DNA from: a virus
Strand: one strand, 5' to 3'
IMG/VR virus record: IMGVR_UViG_3300042301_001347
Span: 1-31,494 of that record
DNA: 31,494 nt
In this document: piece by piece, positions 23,780 through 29,855 of the stretch
Numbering within the stretch: the first letter of the stretch is position 1
Layout: every line of letters begins with the position of its first letter
Notes under the pieces: model-generated
Seen by the model: the letters and a program-made list of their open reading frames with translations, nothing else
The model's database searches: none
What the model was told of the DNA's origin: nothing
Translations under genes and position numbers: made by a program

Positions 23780-24039
23780 ATCTCCCCCCTCAGTTTGAGC
23801 AGCGTTTGTATGCGGACCACGTCATCCTCCGTAACGATCGCCCGCACTTTGAAGTCGCATTCGATCTCGACGAAATTTTTTGTCGACGGTGAGCGCGTCA
23901 CGGAGCCTGGCCACGTTCGTGCCGACGCCATCTTGATCATGTCTGTGACTGTGATGACGGCTACCGGCTCATTGACGTTAGTCACGTTTTTGGCAATGAG
24001 GGGGGCGGGGTAGACGGAATTCGGGAGCATGTTTATCAC
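23776..24039 (-). CDS. Hypothetical protein, 87 aa
   Basis: ATG 24039 overlaps the integrase stop by 4 bp, and its own stop overlaps the next ATG, so the three genes are translationally coupled. The product has two beta-like segments (PVAVITVTD and FVEIECDFKVRAIVT) and a short C-terminal helix. It is small and moderately basic in the centre. I see no known domain. An accessory role in recombination is only suggested by its place directly behind the integrase. Confidence 0.65.
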   Translation of the reverse strand: MINMLPNSVYPAPLIAKNVTNVNEPVAVITVTDMIKMASARTWPGSVTRSPSTKNFVEIECDFKVRAIVTEDDVVRIQTLLKLRGEI

Positions 24040-24995
24040 GGCTTCTTCCTGTTGTTGTCAGCGAACTGTGCGAGGTAGCCCGCTGAGTGGTGGGCGTAGG
24101 TCATGACCATGCGAAGGTCCGCCCACCCACCGAGCTTCTGCAGGACGTCTACGGGTGTCCCGTTCTGGATGTGCCACGTGGCCCATGTGTGTCGTAGCCC
24201 ATGCCAGGTAAAACTTGGCAGACCACTATCCCGCTTCGCTTGCGCGAATCCTTCTTTAGGCTTTGCCATCGGCCGACCGCGGTACGCAAAGACGAACTCA
24301 TGATGCTTCCCGGCTTCGGCCTTGATAGCTTCGAGTGCCGCATCATTGAGCGGTACTGGAATGCCTGCTCCCGCCTTCGCGTCCTCTGCTGCGACAACCA
24401 CATGTCGACGTCCGAGATCGACGTTCTTCCATCTGAGCCCAAAGACATTTGCTTGCCTTAATCCAGTCTGCACAGCCACCATGGCTGGGCCTTTGAGGTG
24501 TTGGGGTAGGGCGGCATAGAGCCGGTCCCACTCGTCGTAGCTCAACCATTTGCGTGCTTTGGGTTTCTTGTCCTTACGGACAGGCACTCGTGGTACCTCG
24601 GTGATGAGGTTGTTCTTCTTGGCCAGATTGAGCACGGCCACGAGCATGGCGCGGTACCGGTTGTACGTTCCGGCTGTGCCACAGAAGGAGAGGGCATTCG
24701 CGATGTCCCCGCCTGTGACGCTCTTGATGGGCCTGTCTTTGAAGTGCCTGTGGAACTTGGCCAGACTCAGAAGTTCTGAGTCCGACCGTCGTGCCTCGCG
24801 CTTCCATGCGGTGACCGCGTCGGACCACATACCACCTGTCGAGGTGTCAATCCATGCTCCGGCCTTCGCCGCATCATGGACCCGCTGTGCGGCGGTCTTG
24901 TCCGTCTCACCCGTGGACCGTCTGATCCGTGGTCTGTCCGGGAACGACAGGCTCATCCACCAGACTTCCGACCCTTTCTGCTTGTACAGCGTCAT
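24036..24995 (-). CDS. int: Tyrosine recombinase integrase
   Basis: The 319-aa start at ATG 24995 is chosen because a GAGGAG ribosome site precedes it; the frame is open further upstream but only as overlap with the dUTPase gene. The N-terminal part (about residues 1-60) is short and basic, as in arm-binding domains. A core-binding helical domain covers about 55-145. The catalytic domain shows Arg180 in TGLRQANV, Lys207 in the beta-hairpin AEDAKAG, His265 and Arg268 in HGLRHT, Trp291 in LGGW (often His) and Tyr300 in MTYAHHS as the nucleophile. It catalyses site-specific recombination between attP (23282-23328) and a host tRNA-Val gene. The 5' end overlaps the dUTPase 3' end by 89 bp. Confidence 0.96.
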   Translation of the reverse strand: MTLYKQKGSEVWWMSLSFPDRPRIRRSTGETDKTAAQRVHDAAKAGAWIDTSTGGMWSDAVTAWKREARRSDSELLSLAKFHRHFKDRPIKSVTGGDIANALSFCGTAGTYNRYRAMLVAVLNLAKKNNLITEVPRVPVRKDKKPKARKWLSYDEWDRLYAALPQHLKGPAMVAVQTGLRQANVFGLRWKNVDLGRRHVVVAAEDAKAGAGIPVPLNDAALEAIKAEAGKHHEFVFAYRGRPMAKPKEGFAQAKRDSGLPSFTWHGLRHTWATWHIQNGTPVDVLQKLGGWADLRMVMTYAHHSAGYLAQFADNNRKKP

Positions 24996-25617
24996 GGTTA
25001 CTCTCCTCGTAGGCGGCGTCCAGCAACGCCATGAGAGGGTCATAGCTGATGCCAGGGTTCTCAGCCAGCAGCACGGACAGGACCTCGTTGTCCTCCAGAC
25101 CACCCCACATCTTGCGGTAGGTGCCGTCCTTGTACCCGCGCTTCTGCCTGAAGTGGTTCAGGACGTTCTTGCCTATGTACATCTCGAACAGCATCTCGTC
25201 GGTGAGTTCGAGGCGCTGGGCGATCACGTACATCACGTCGAGGGCGACCTGCCCGTTCATACCGGCGGCGGAGCCACACACCTCGATGAGCCGTGGTGTG
25301 GGCACGTTCTCCGTATCCATCTGGCTGGGTCCCCAGCTGCTCAGCACCGCGTTGGCCGCAGCCTGGATGTCACCCTCGAACGCCGCCAGGATGTGCGACA
25401 GGGCGAAGTGCCAGATGTCCACGAACTCGAGTTGCGCCTGCTTGAGGTTCAGCTCCTGGTGCTTCCACCACTTCCATCCGACGTGGTCGAGCAGCTCGCC
25501 CGACTCGACGAAGATGGCGCGAGTCCAGTCGTAATCAGCGTTGATCCAGTCAGGGTTCACCGCGCAGTTCATTTTGTGCTGCAGCTGGAACATCTCGATA
25601 AGTTGGCCGGGGTTCAT
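24907..25617 (-). CDS. Dimeric-type dUTPase (all-alpha NTP pyrophosphatase)
   Basis: A 236-aa protein starting at ATG 25617, in an ATGA overlap with the homing endonuclease stop. Near the N-terminus are Glu38 and Glu41 (ESGELLDHVGWKWWK), then Glu64 and Asp67 in EFVDIWHFALSH. The ExxE plus ExxD arrangement and the DH.G.KWWK block are diagnostic of the dimeric dUTPase/dCTPase family. This family hydrolyses dUTP to dUMP and pyrophosphate with magnesium, lowering uracil incorporation and feeding dTMP synthesis. The length fits the family. The C-terminal 29 codons overlap the integrase coding region in a different frame. Activity on dCTP as well cannot be excluded from sequence. Confidence 0.9.
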   Translation of the reverse strand: MNPGQLIEMFQLQHKMNCAVNPDWINADYDWTRAIFVESGELLDHVGWKWWKHQELNLKQAQLEFVDIWHFALSHILAAFEGDIQAAANAVLSSWGPSQMDTENVPTPRLIEVCGSAAGMNGQVALDVMYVIAQRLELTDEMLFEMYIGKNVLNHFRQKRGYKDGTYRKMWGGLEDNEVLSVLLAENPGISYDPLMALLDAAYEESNHDAVQAERVGSLVDEPVVPGQTTDQTVHG

Positions 25618-26090
25618 TTCTTTCCTTTGGTGGGTGTCGTGAGGACGCGTTCGAGTGACCACCCAGCAGACAGGCGGTAGCACAGCGTCGGTTGGCTAAT
25701 GCCGGTGCGTTCGCTCCACTCGCTGAGCGAAAGGGTCTCACCGCCGTACGAAATGCGGGTGTTGTTCGACCTGTTCAGGCTCTGTTCTTTGGCCGTGGCC
25801 CAGTGGCAGTTGCCAGGGCTGTACCCCTTGTCGTTGTCCACCCGGTCGAGTGAGTGCTCCAAGGTGGGCGGTCGGCCCATGTCCGAACAGAACGTGTCGA
25901 AGTCGAACCAACGGTCCGCAACTCTGATCCCACGCCCACCGTAGTGGATGAACCGTGGGACATTCGGGTTGTAGCAGCGCGTGAGCATGCGCTGCCACGT
26001 CAACCACATCTTCCGAACCATGAGGTTCGGGGACGAGCTCAGCCCCCTCCACTCAGGTTTCTTGTGAATGGGGCGGGGCAAGAGCTTCAT
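25614..26090 (-). CDS. HNH-type homing endonuclease with C-terminal HTH
   Basis: A 158-aa protein starting at ATG 26090. It has the pattern W..ML.RCYNP..........HYGGRGI..ADRW (residues 30-61), then LDRVDNDKGYSPGNCHWAT (81-99) and a K..Q..NR tail. I recognise this combination from free-standing HNH endonucleases in phages. Residues about 113-150 (YGGETLSLSEWSERTGIS) are a NUMOD-like helix-turn-helix module. It would cut a phage DNA site lacking the gene and spread by repair. It is inserted in the chain of coupled genes: its stop overlaps the dUTPase ATG, but 2 bp separate its start from the upstream stop. No intron or intein is seen around it. Confidence 0.88.
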   Translation of the reverse strand: MKLLPRPIHKKPEWRGLSSSPNLMVRKMWLTWQRMLTRCYNPNVPRFIHYGGRGIRVADRWFDFDTFCSDMGRPPTLEHSLDRVDNDKGYSPGNCHWATAKEQSLNRSNNTRISYGGETLSLSEWSERTGISQPTLCYRLSAGWSLERVLTTPTKGKK

Positions 26091-26092
26091 GG

Positions 26093-26296
26093 TCAGCTCT
26101 TGTCGCTGTTCAGAAAGGCCAGCATGCCGACCTTGTTCAGTTCGATGTCCACCTCTTCGGTGATGATGTCAGCCCGCTTGTAGCCAGCGTCGACCATCGC
26201 CTTGCGGGTCTTGCCTGCATCTGCGTTGCTGGTGACCCACAGCTTCTTGGCCGGAAGAGTGCTGGTGGCAAAGGTTGTGATCTTGATGAACTTCAT
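26093..26296 (-). CDS. Hypothetical protein, 67 aa
   Basis: Start chosen at ATG 26296, which has an AAGGAG ribosome site. An upstream in-frame start at 26320 would overlap the preceding gene and lacks one. The product begins MKFIKITTFAT, has a LWVTSNADAGKTRKAMVDAGY segment, and ends in an acidic helix. The pattern looks like a small alpha/beta fold, with no Cys or membrane helix. I do not recognise its family. It lies between two coupled genes in the early operon. Confidence 0.65.
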   Translation of the reverse strand: MKFIKITTFATSTLPAKKLWVTSNADAGKTRKAMVDAGYKRADIITEEVDIELNKVGMLAFLNSDKS

Positions 26297-26309
26297 GGTT
26301 TCTCCTTGG

Positions 26310-26561
26310 TTAATAGCCACGTAAGCGGCGGATGGTCTGGGCTTTCAGGTATGTGTCGTAGGGCATCTCGACTTCGACAGGAACCGTCGCAGTCACGACG
26401 ACGGTGTAGCCCGTGATGTGATCTCCGCGCTGGTCTCCTGTCGAGCGGGTGCCGTCTTCCGCAGCAGCGTTCAGCAGCGTCTCCAATGTCACGCAGGGGA
26501 TGATGTCTAAGAGGTTCGCGTCGCCAATCTGTACGCGCTTCGCTGGAGTGCGCCTACTCAC
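26310..26561 (-). CDS. Hypothetical protein, 83 aa, GTG start
   Basis: GTG 26561 overlaps the DNA ligase stop in GTGA, so it is chosen over the longer frame that would lie inside the ligase gene. The product has a Leu-rich helix (LETLLNAAAED), a predicted strand pair (YTVVVTATVPVEVEM) and a C-terminal basic helix. The strand pair and final YDTYLKAQTIRRLRGY resemble the C-terminal part of the 87- and 115-aa proteins near the integrase. In each, a beta pair is followed by a short helix, which may point to a common small fold. Function unknown. Confidence 0.65.
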   Translation of the reverse strand: MSRRTPAKRVQIGDANLLDIIPCVTLETLLNAAAEDGTRSTGDQRGDHITGYTVVVTATVPVEVEMPYDTYLKAQTIRRLRGY

Positions 26562-27445
26562 GACATGTCCCGCGCATCGCGCAGGCCCAGGTACACAGGG
26601 TGGCGGGGCTTGTCCTTGACGCCGATGAGCAGGGACTTGTACTTGACGAGGAGGCCGGGCCGTCCCTTGAGCCAGAACCACTCCTTGTCCGCGTCATCGA
26701 ACCCCGTGCCGATGTTGAACTCGACGCCAGAGCTTAGATCACGCACGCGCAGAGCACCCATGCGGCCCTTGCCGGTCTTGTTCTCTTTGTGGGACGACCG
26801 CTTCGTGCGGCCCAGCTCGTTGGTCTCAGCCTCATTGCCGTTGTGCATCTCTTCGATGACCTCCAGCACCTCAGCCTCGCCGTCGGCGAACCGCTTCACC
26901 TTGAGCAGCAGGTTCTCACGCGCAGTGCTGCGCCCGTGCTTGTAATGGCCTTCAGGGTCACGCAACATGACGCCCTCGTAGCCTTCGTTCAGGCATAGAG
27001 CCTCGTACTTGTCGAGGGCTTCGGCAGAGCCGATCGGCACATGGGGCACCACAAAGATAGCTGCGCTGGTCTCACCGATGCGTTCGCGGATGCTGTTGTA
27101 GCGTTTGAGCCACGGCATGTTCGGTTCGACGGCATGATCGAACGCGTGGAATTTGACGTCCGGCATCTTGTCTTCGGACATCACGCCGCTGACAGTGGCG
27201 CGGTACGTGTCGGGGGCATTGGCTCGCCCAACGATGAGCTCGCCGTCCAGGCCGTTGTACGCCCTGTGCCCGAACAGGTACTGCACGTGGGCGTTCGGGA
27301 TCAGCTTCTTCGACCGACTGTACACCTTGCCATTCATCACGATGGCGCGGACGCCGTCGAGCTTCGGCGAGGCCCAGTACGGAAACCTCAGCAGTTCAGG
27401 CTGATGCTCACAAGCCAGTATCGGCTTGAAGGTCTCAAAGTTCAT
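26558..27445 (-). CDS. ATP-dependent DNA ligase
   Basis: A 295-aa protein; ATG 27445 is in an ATGA overlap with the upstream gene. Nucleotidyltransferase motifs are in order: motif I K28-L-D-G-V-R33 with the adenylated Lys28, LDGEL with Glu69, FHAFD at 99-103 (motif III), EGVML at 157-161 (motif IV) and LLKVK at 180-184 (motif V). A C-terminal OB-fold region follows (GRMGALRV, then FNIGTGF), ending near GLLVKYK. The size matches minimal T7-type phage ligases without extra domains. It seals 5'-phosphate/3'-hydroxyl nicks in duplex DNA and would serve replication, repair and circularisation of phage DNA. Confidence 0.95.
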   Translation of the reverse strand: MNFETFKPILACEHQPELLRFPYWASPKLDGVRAIVMNGKVYSRSKKLIPNAHVQYLFGHRAYNGLDGELIVGRANAPDTYRATVSGVMSEDKMPDVKFHAFDHAVEPNMPWLKRYNSIRERIGETSAAIFVVPHVPIGSAEALDKYEALCLNEGYEGVMLRDPEGHYKHGRSTARENLLLKVKRFADGEAEVLEVIEEMHNGNEAETNELGRTKRSSHKENKTGKGRMGALRVRDLSSGVEFNIGTGFDDADKEWFWLKGRPGLLVKYKSLLIGVKDKPRHPVYLGLRDARDMS

Positions 27446-27693
27446 TTCTTGGCTCCTTGCATGTTCGACTGCGCGACGATCCGCACAGCCTTCTGACACA
27501 GCGCGTGCCCCCGCTGCGCCATCACAGACACAACTTCAAGGGCCTTCTTCGCTGACTTGCCTTCCCCGAAAGGGGTCGGCAGCACCATGGTCGAGACAGT
27601 GCGTCTATCGGCGTCGTAGACGTCGTACAGCCCCCAGCCCATGCTGGCTGCGGCTTCTGCCTCTTGTCTCGTGAGTGAATCTGCGTTGGACAT
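27442..27693 (-). CDS. Hypothetical protein, 83 aa
   Basis: ATG 27693 has no visible Shine-Dalgarno sequence; a stable hairpin (27706-27723) occupies the leader instead. Its stop overlaps the ligase ATG by 4 bp. The product has a short Glu/Ala-rich helix, then YDVYDADRRTVSTMVLP, resembling a strand pair, then a Lys/Ala-rich helix containing VSVMAQRGHALC. No known domain is recognised. Because the ligase is coupled to it, translation of this protein may set ligase output. Confidence 0.6.
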   Translation of the reverse strand: MSNADSLTRQEAEAAASMGWGLYDVYDADRRTVSTMVLPTPFGEGKSAKKALEVVSVMAQRGHALCQKAVRIVAQSNMQGAKK

Positions 27694-27705
27694 TAGATTA
27701 AAGTT

Positions 27706-27723
27706 CAGGGCTTTTCAGCCCTG
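27706..27723 (-). promoter_or_regulatory. GAAA-loop hairpin in the operon leader gap
   Basis: On the minus strand CAGGGCT and AGCCCTG form a 7-bp perfect stem closed by a GAAA tetraloop, in the 34-bp gap between two genes. It is followed by AACTTTAATC, a weak uridine tract, so partial termination is possible. It may equally be an RNA-processing or stabilising element. Confidence 0.5.
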
Positions 27724-27727
27724 TTTA

Positions 27728-28099
27728 TTACTTACGTGTCTGATGGATGTGGATGGTGAGGTGCGGTGTCGTGACGACCATCGTCATCCCCTCTTCCGTC
27801 ACCGTGACCAGCGGCCTGTCAATGAGTAGCTTCGGTGCGTACTCTTTGCCTACGACCCCGACAGGGGTCTTCTCTTTCCACTGGTACATCCAACGTGCTC
27901 TTGAGTTGCCGTTCGAGGGTAGCCGCGTGAGCTGCCCCTTTCGCCACATTGATCCGAGGTAGTCGGATACTCGGTTGGCTGACGCGGCGTAGTTCTTGAC
28001 CTCCTGATAGTCGAACAACTCGTTGCAGTCCATGAACTTGTCCGTCTCTCTGAATATCTGTTCCAGTGCTCGGAACAGGCCCTCTTCGCTATATCTCAT
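27728..28099 (-). CDS. Hypothetical protein, 123 aa, possible winged helix
   Basis: ATG 28099 is preceded by a GGAG ribosome site that overlaps the stop of the upstream zinc-finger gene. The N-terminal two thirds (about residues 5-70) have helix, FDYQEVKNYAAS, then RVSDYLGSMWRKGQLTRLPS and a strand with RARWMYQW. This helix-helix-wing order is what a winged helix-turn-helix looks like, with GQLTRL and RWMYQW as the wing. The C-terminal part is beta with several Val/Thr. A DNA-binding regulator is plausible but not certain. Confidence 0.6.
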   Translation of the reverse strand: MRYSEEGLFRALEQIFRETDKFMDCNELFDYQEVKNYAASANRVSDYLGSMWRKGQLTRLPSNGNSRARWMYQWKEKTPVGVVGKEYAPKLLIDRPLVTVTEEGMTMVVTTPHLTIHIHQTRK

Positions 28100-28108
28100 A
28101 TCTTTCTC

Positions 28109-28327
28109 CTAAGACGAGATCGAGCGCCCCCTCCGCTCGATTTGGAGTTGACACTCGACACACCGATAGTAACCAAGAGCAACGCGCTTTGGCGGCACGA
28201 TGCTCCCGCACTGGCATTCGCCGTCAAACCCCGGCGGTGGGGCCGCACGCATCCGCGCACGCTCGATACCCGCCTGGACTTCCGCTCTTGCAAGGGCGTC
28301 GGCACGTTCGACAAAGTCTTCATCCAT
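28109..28327 (-). CDS. DksA/TraR-family zinc-finger protein, 72 aa
   Basis: Start chosen at ATG 28327 (MDEDFVERAD); the longer open frame upstream overlaps the nuclease gene. A helical N-terminus of about 30 residues (ERADALARAEVQAGIERARM) is followed by a zinc finger with Cys38, Cys40, Cys56 and Cys59 and the signature CGSIVPPKR...G.YRCVECQ. TraR-like proteins bind the secondary channel of RNA polymerase and mimic DksA with ppGpp, shifting host promoter use. The acidic Asp-Glu-Asp at residues 2-4 fits the TraR tip. The first Cys pair is spaced C-x-C rather than C-x-x-C. Confidence 0.85.
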   Translation of the reverse strand: MDEDFVERADALARAEVQAGIERARMRAAPPPGFDGECQCGSIVPPKRVALGYYRCVECQLQIERRGRSISS

Positions 28328-28724
28328 GAGTATGCGAACAGATTCGCTGAGCAATCTGTTTCCTGTTCTCGACAGCACTACGAAACGCTTCAGCCGTGAT
28401 GTGGTGCTCCCATTCACGGTCTTCAAACCACACGCCACCTTCTTTGCACCCGACCACGACGAAGACCTTGCGGCCTTCCTCGTAGCGGTGAGCAAGCCAG
28501 TCAACTTGAAGAGCCGACAACAGCTCGTCGACCTTGATCGCGGTCTTCGGGCGCTTGGGTATCTCGATGAACTTGTATTCGATCCAGATGTCCCCGGCGT
28601 TGCCCGAGTACCAGCAATCAGCGATGCCGCCGTTGTAGACGTTGTGGTTCTTCATGTGGTACACGGCATCAGGCAGGTGCTTGTGCACCGACCTGATGAA
28701 CGTGTTCTCTGGGCCGGAGCTCAT
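28320..28724 (-). CDS. PD-(D/E)XK nuclease-like protein
   Basis: A 134-aa protein; ATG 28724 overlaps the stop of the upstream small membrane protein. The active-site pattern is visible: Asp36 in NGGIADCWY, then Glu49 and Lys51 in DIWIEYK, with Gln73 in LLSALQVDWL. GG..D...SG..GD.W.EYK....P followed by L...Q..WL....EEGR....VVG is a layout I recognise from small phage nucleases of the restriction-endonuclease fold. The role could be Holliday-junction or flap cleavage in phage DNA metabolism. The first 17 bases of the gene are duplicated 808 bp away. Confidence 0.75.
   Translation of the reverse strand: MSSGPENTFIRSVHKHLPDAVYHMKNHNVYNGGIADCWYSGNAGDIWIEYKFIEIPKRPKTAIKVDELLSALQVDWLAHRYEEGRKVFVVVGCKEGGVWFEDREWEHHITAEAFRSAVENRKQIAQRICSHTHG
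28708..28724. repeat. 17-bp direct repeat, copy 1 (start of the nuclease gene)
   Basis: TCTGGGCCGGAGCTCAT on the plus strand, covering the first codons (MSSGP) of the nuclease gene. An identical copy lies at 29516-29532. The two bracket the VWA gene and the small membrane gene. Confidence 0.85.
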
Positions 28725-28834
28725 TTGTCAAGCAAGCCCTTCCAGGCTGCGCTGAGCGTCTGGTACTTGTTGCCGAGGCGGAACCCTCCGTAGAAGGCCC
28801 CGCCAATCGCCGCAATCAGGATCAGATCGACCAC
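28721..28834 (-). CDS. Small membrane protein, 37 aa
   Basis: A GTG start at 28834 lies two bases after the VWA stop, and the stop overlaps the nuclease ATG. The product is VDLILIAAIGGAFYGGFRLG plus a short tail: one hydrophobic helix with a Gly-x-x-x-Gly face and a basic C-terminal end. Tiny proteins with an AAI.GAFYGGF..G core are familiar in phage genomes; their function is unknown. No Shine-Dalgarno sequence is seen, so translation probably depends on termination of the VWA gene. A competing frame from an upstream ATG gives a charged non-descript peptide and looks less likely. Confidence 0.6.
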   Translation of the reverse strand: MVDLILIAAIGGAFYGGFRLGNKYQTLSAAWKGLLDK

Positions 28835-28836
28835 GA

Positions 28837-29439
28837 TCAGTCATTGATCGCTGCAGCGATCAACTCCACAGTGGTGTTGAACTTCTCGGCTTCGGCCATG
28901 GTCTTGGCGTCCACGATGTCGAACTTGCAGCCAGTGAGCTGGTCGTCCAACTTTTTCAGGTACGCGGAGGCGCTGGCGTCGTAGCCCACCTGGACAAACA
29001 GGATGGTCAAAGCGTCGTCAGTTTCTTGCTTGTTGGCAGCATCACGGATGACTTTGGCTGCAGCAGCTTCATCGTCCGGCACACCGTCTGTGAAGACGAT
29101 GATGAAGTCCTTCTTATCGGACTTACCGGCCAGCTTCAGCGCAGCGGTCAGAGCTTCGGCCAAAGGCGTCGAGCTGCGCGGGTTGCGGTTCTGGAACACT
29201 TCTGTGACTTTGGACACATTCACGTTGTCATAACTGTCCACACCAGCGCCGCTGAACACCACCAGACCGATGCCGTCGGCGTCGATCTTGGAGATGTCGC
29301 GCACGAACTGTTCGGCAGTTTCCTGCATCGCTTTCCAGCGGCTGCGCCCACCGCTCATGTCTTCAGTGGCCATAGAGCCGGATGCGTCGACGACCGCGAT
29401 GAAGTCGTATTCGCTCAATGTTGTTTCAGTTGTTGTCAT
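28837..29439 (-). CDS. von Willebrand factor type A domain protein
   Basis: A 200-aa protein starting at ATG 29439 with an AAGGAG ribosome site. It consists almost entirely of one VWA domain: Asp18, Ser20 and Ser22 in VVDASGSMA, Thr91 in SSTPLAEAL and Asp118 in VFTDGVPDD form a complete metal-ion-dependent adhesion site. Hydrophobic strands GIGLVVFS and DFIIVFTDG fit the Rossmann-like core. It has no signal peptide or membrane helix, so it acts in the cytoplasm. Cytoplasmic VWA proteins commonly act as metal-dependent scaffolds, often with a MoxR-type AAA ATPase, but no such partner is in view. It is bracketed by a 17-bp repeat, suggesting it was added to the operon. Confidence 0.9.
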   Translation of the reverse strand: MTTTETTLSEYDFIAVVDASGSMATEDMSGGRSRWKAMQETAEQFVRDISKIDADGIGLVVFSGAGVDSYDNVNVSKVTEVFQNRNPRSSTPLAEALTAALKLAGKSDKKDFIIVFTDGVPDDEAAAAKVIRDAANKQETDDALTILFVQVGYDASASAYLKKLDDQLTGCKFDIVDAKTMAEAEKFNTTVELIAAAIND

Positions 29440-29464
29440 GTTTTGCTCCTTGCAATGGTGGTTT

Positions 29465-29487
29465 GCCGGCGATAAAAGCCCGCCGGC
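29465..29487. repeat. 7-bp inverted repeat before the VWA gene
   Basis: GCCGGCG (29465-29471) and CGCCGGC (29481-29487) form a perfect stem with a 9-nt loop, in the 5' leader of the VWA gene. No uridine tract follows on either strand. It may be an RNA regulatory hairpin or a binding palindrome. Confidence 0.45.
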
Positions 29488-29496
29488 GCGGCTTGT

Positions 29497-29532
29497 TTAT
29501 GCTTTGGTGCGGTCTTCTGGGCCGGAGCTCAT
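29497..29532 (-). pseudogene. 11-codon remnant of the nuclease gene start
   Basis: ATG 29532 overlaps the DUF3310 stop (TGATG). The frame reads MSSGPEDRTKA and stops. Its first five codons are identical in DNA to the start of the nuclease gene at 28724, then diverge. The most economical reading is a broken copy of that start left behind by an insertion, although a coupled leader peptide is possible. Confidence 0.4.
29516..29532. repeat. 17-bp direct repeat, copy 2
   Basis: TCTGGGCCGGAGCTCAT, identical to 28708-28724 and in the same orientation. It lies at the end of the DUF3310 gene. The distance between copies is 808 bp. Confidence 0.85.
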
Positions 29533-29855
29533 CAGTTGTCCAAGATGCTCACAACGACGTCTTCACCGAAGTGTTTCTTCAGCTCAGCAGTCAAGGCTTC
29601 GCGCACCGCGTCTTTCTTCCCTGTCGGCGCTGGCGCACTTTCTTTCGCTTTGGCCATCTCCAGCTCGATCAGCATGTCGATGACATGGCGAGCCTTCTCC
29701 AGGTCGGCGATGCCGCCCTTCTCGCGGAAGCGAGTGACGTACTTGATGATGGTGTGCTGGCATGCATCCAGGCCATTTGCCATGCTGTACTGCATGGGTT
29801 GGATGGACAGGTTCTTGTAATGTCCACCACCGACTTGAGTATCGAACGCGCTCAT
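29532..29855 (-). CDS. DUF3310 (SaV-like) protein
   Basis: A 107-aa protein starting at ATG 29855, in an ATGA overlap with the exonuclease stop. It matches the DUF3310 signature: GGGHYKNLSIQPMQYSMANG, then HTIIKYVTRFREKGGIADLEKARHVIDMLIE. The rest is a charged C-terminal tail with a Pro/Ala linker. This family is widespread in phages, often beside nucleotide-metabolism genes, and has been described as SaV-type or nucleotide-kinase-like, with no settled biochemical role. The conserved His12 and the KYV.R...K.G..DL.KA block are intact. Location next to a DEDDh exonuclease fits an early DNA-metabolism function. Confidence 0.9.
   Translation of the reverse strand: MSAFDTQVGGGHYKNLSIQPMQYSMANGLDACQHTIIKYVTRFREKGGIADLEKARHVIDMLIELEMAKAKESAPAPTGKKDAVREALTAELKKHFGEDVVVSILDN

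Noticed and set aside
24550-25680. 376-codon plus-strand open frame opposite integrase and dUTPase
   Set aside because: Both minus-strand genes have complete catalytic motifs, so this is an antisense artefact.
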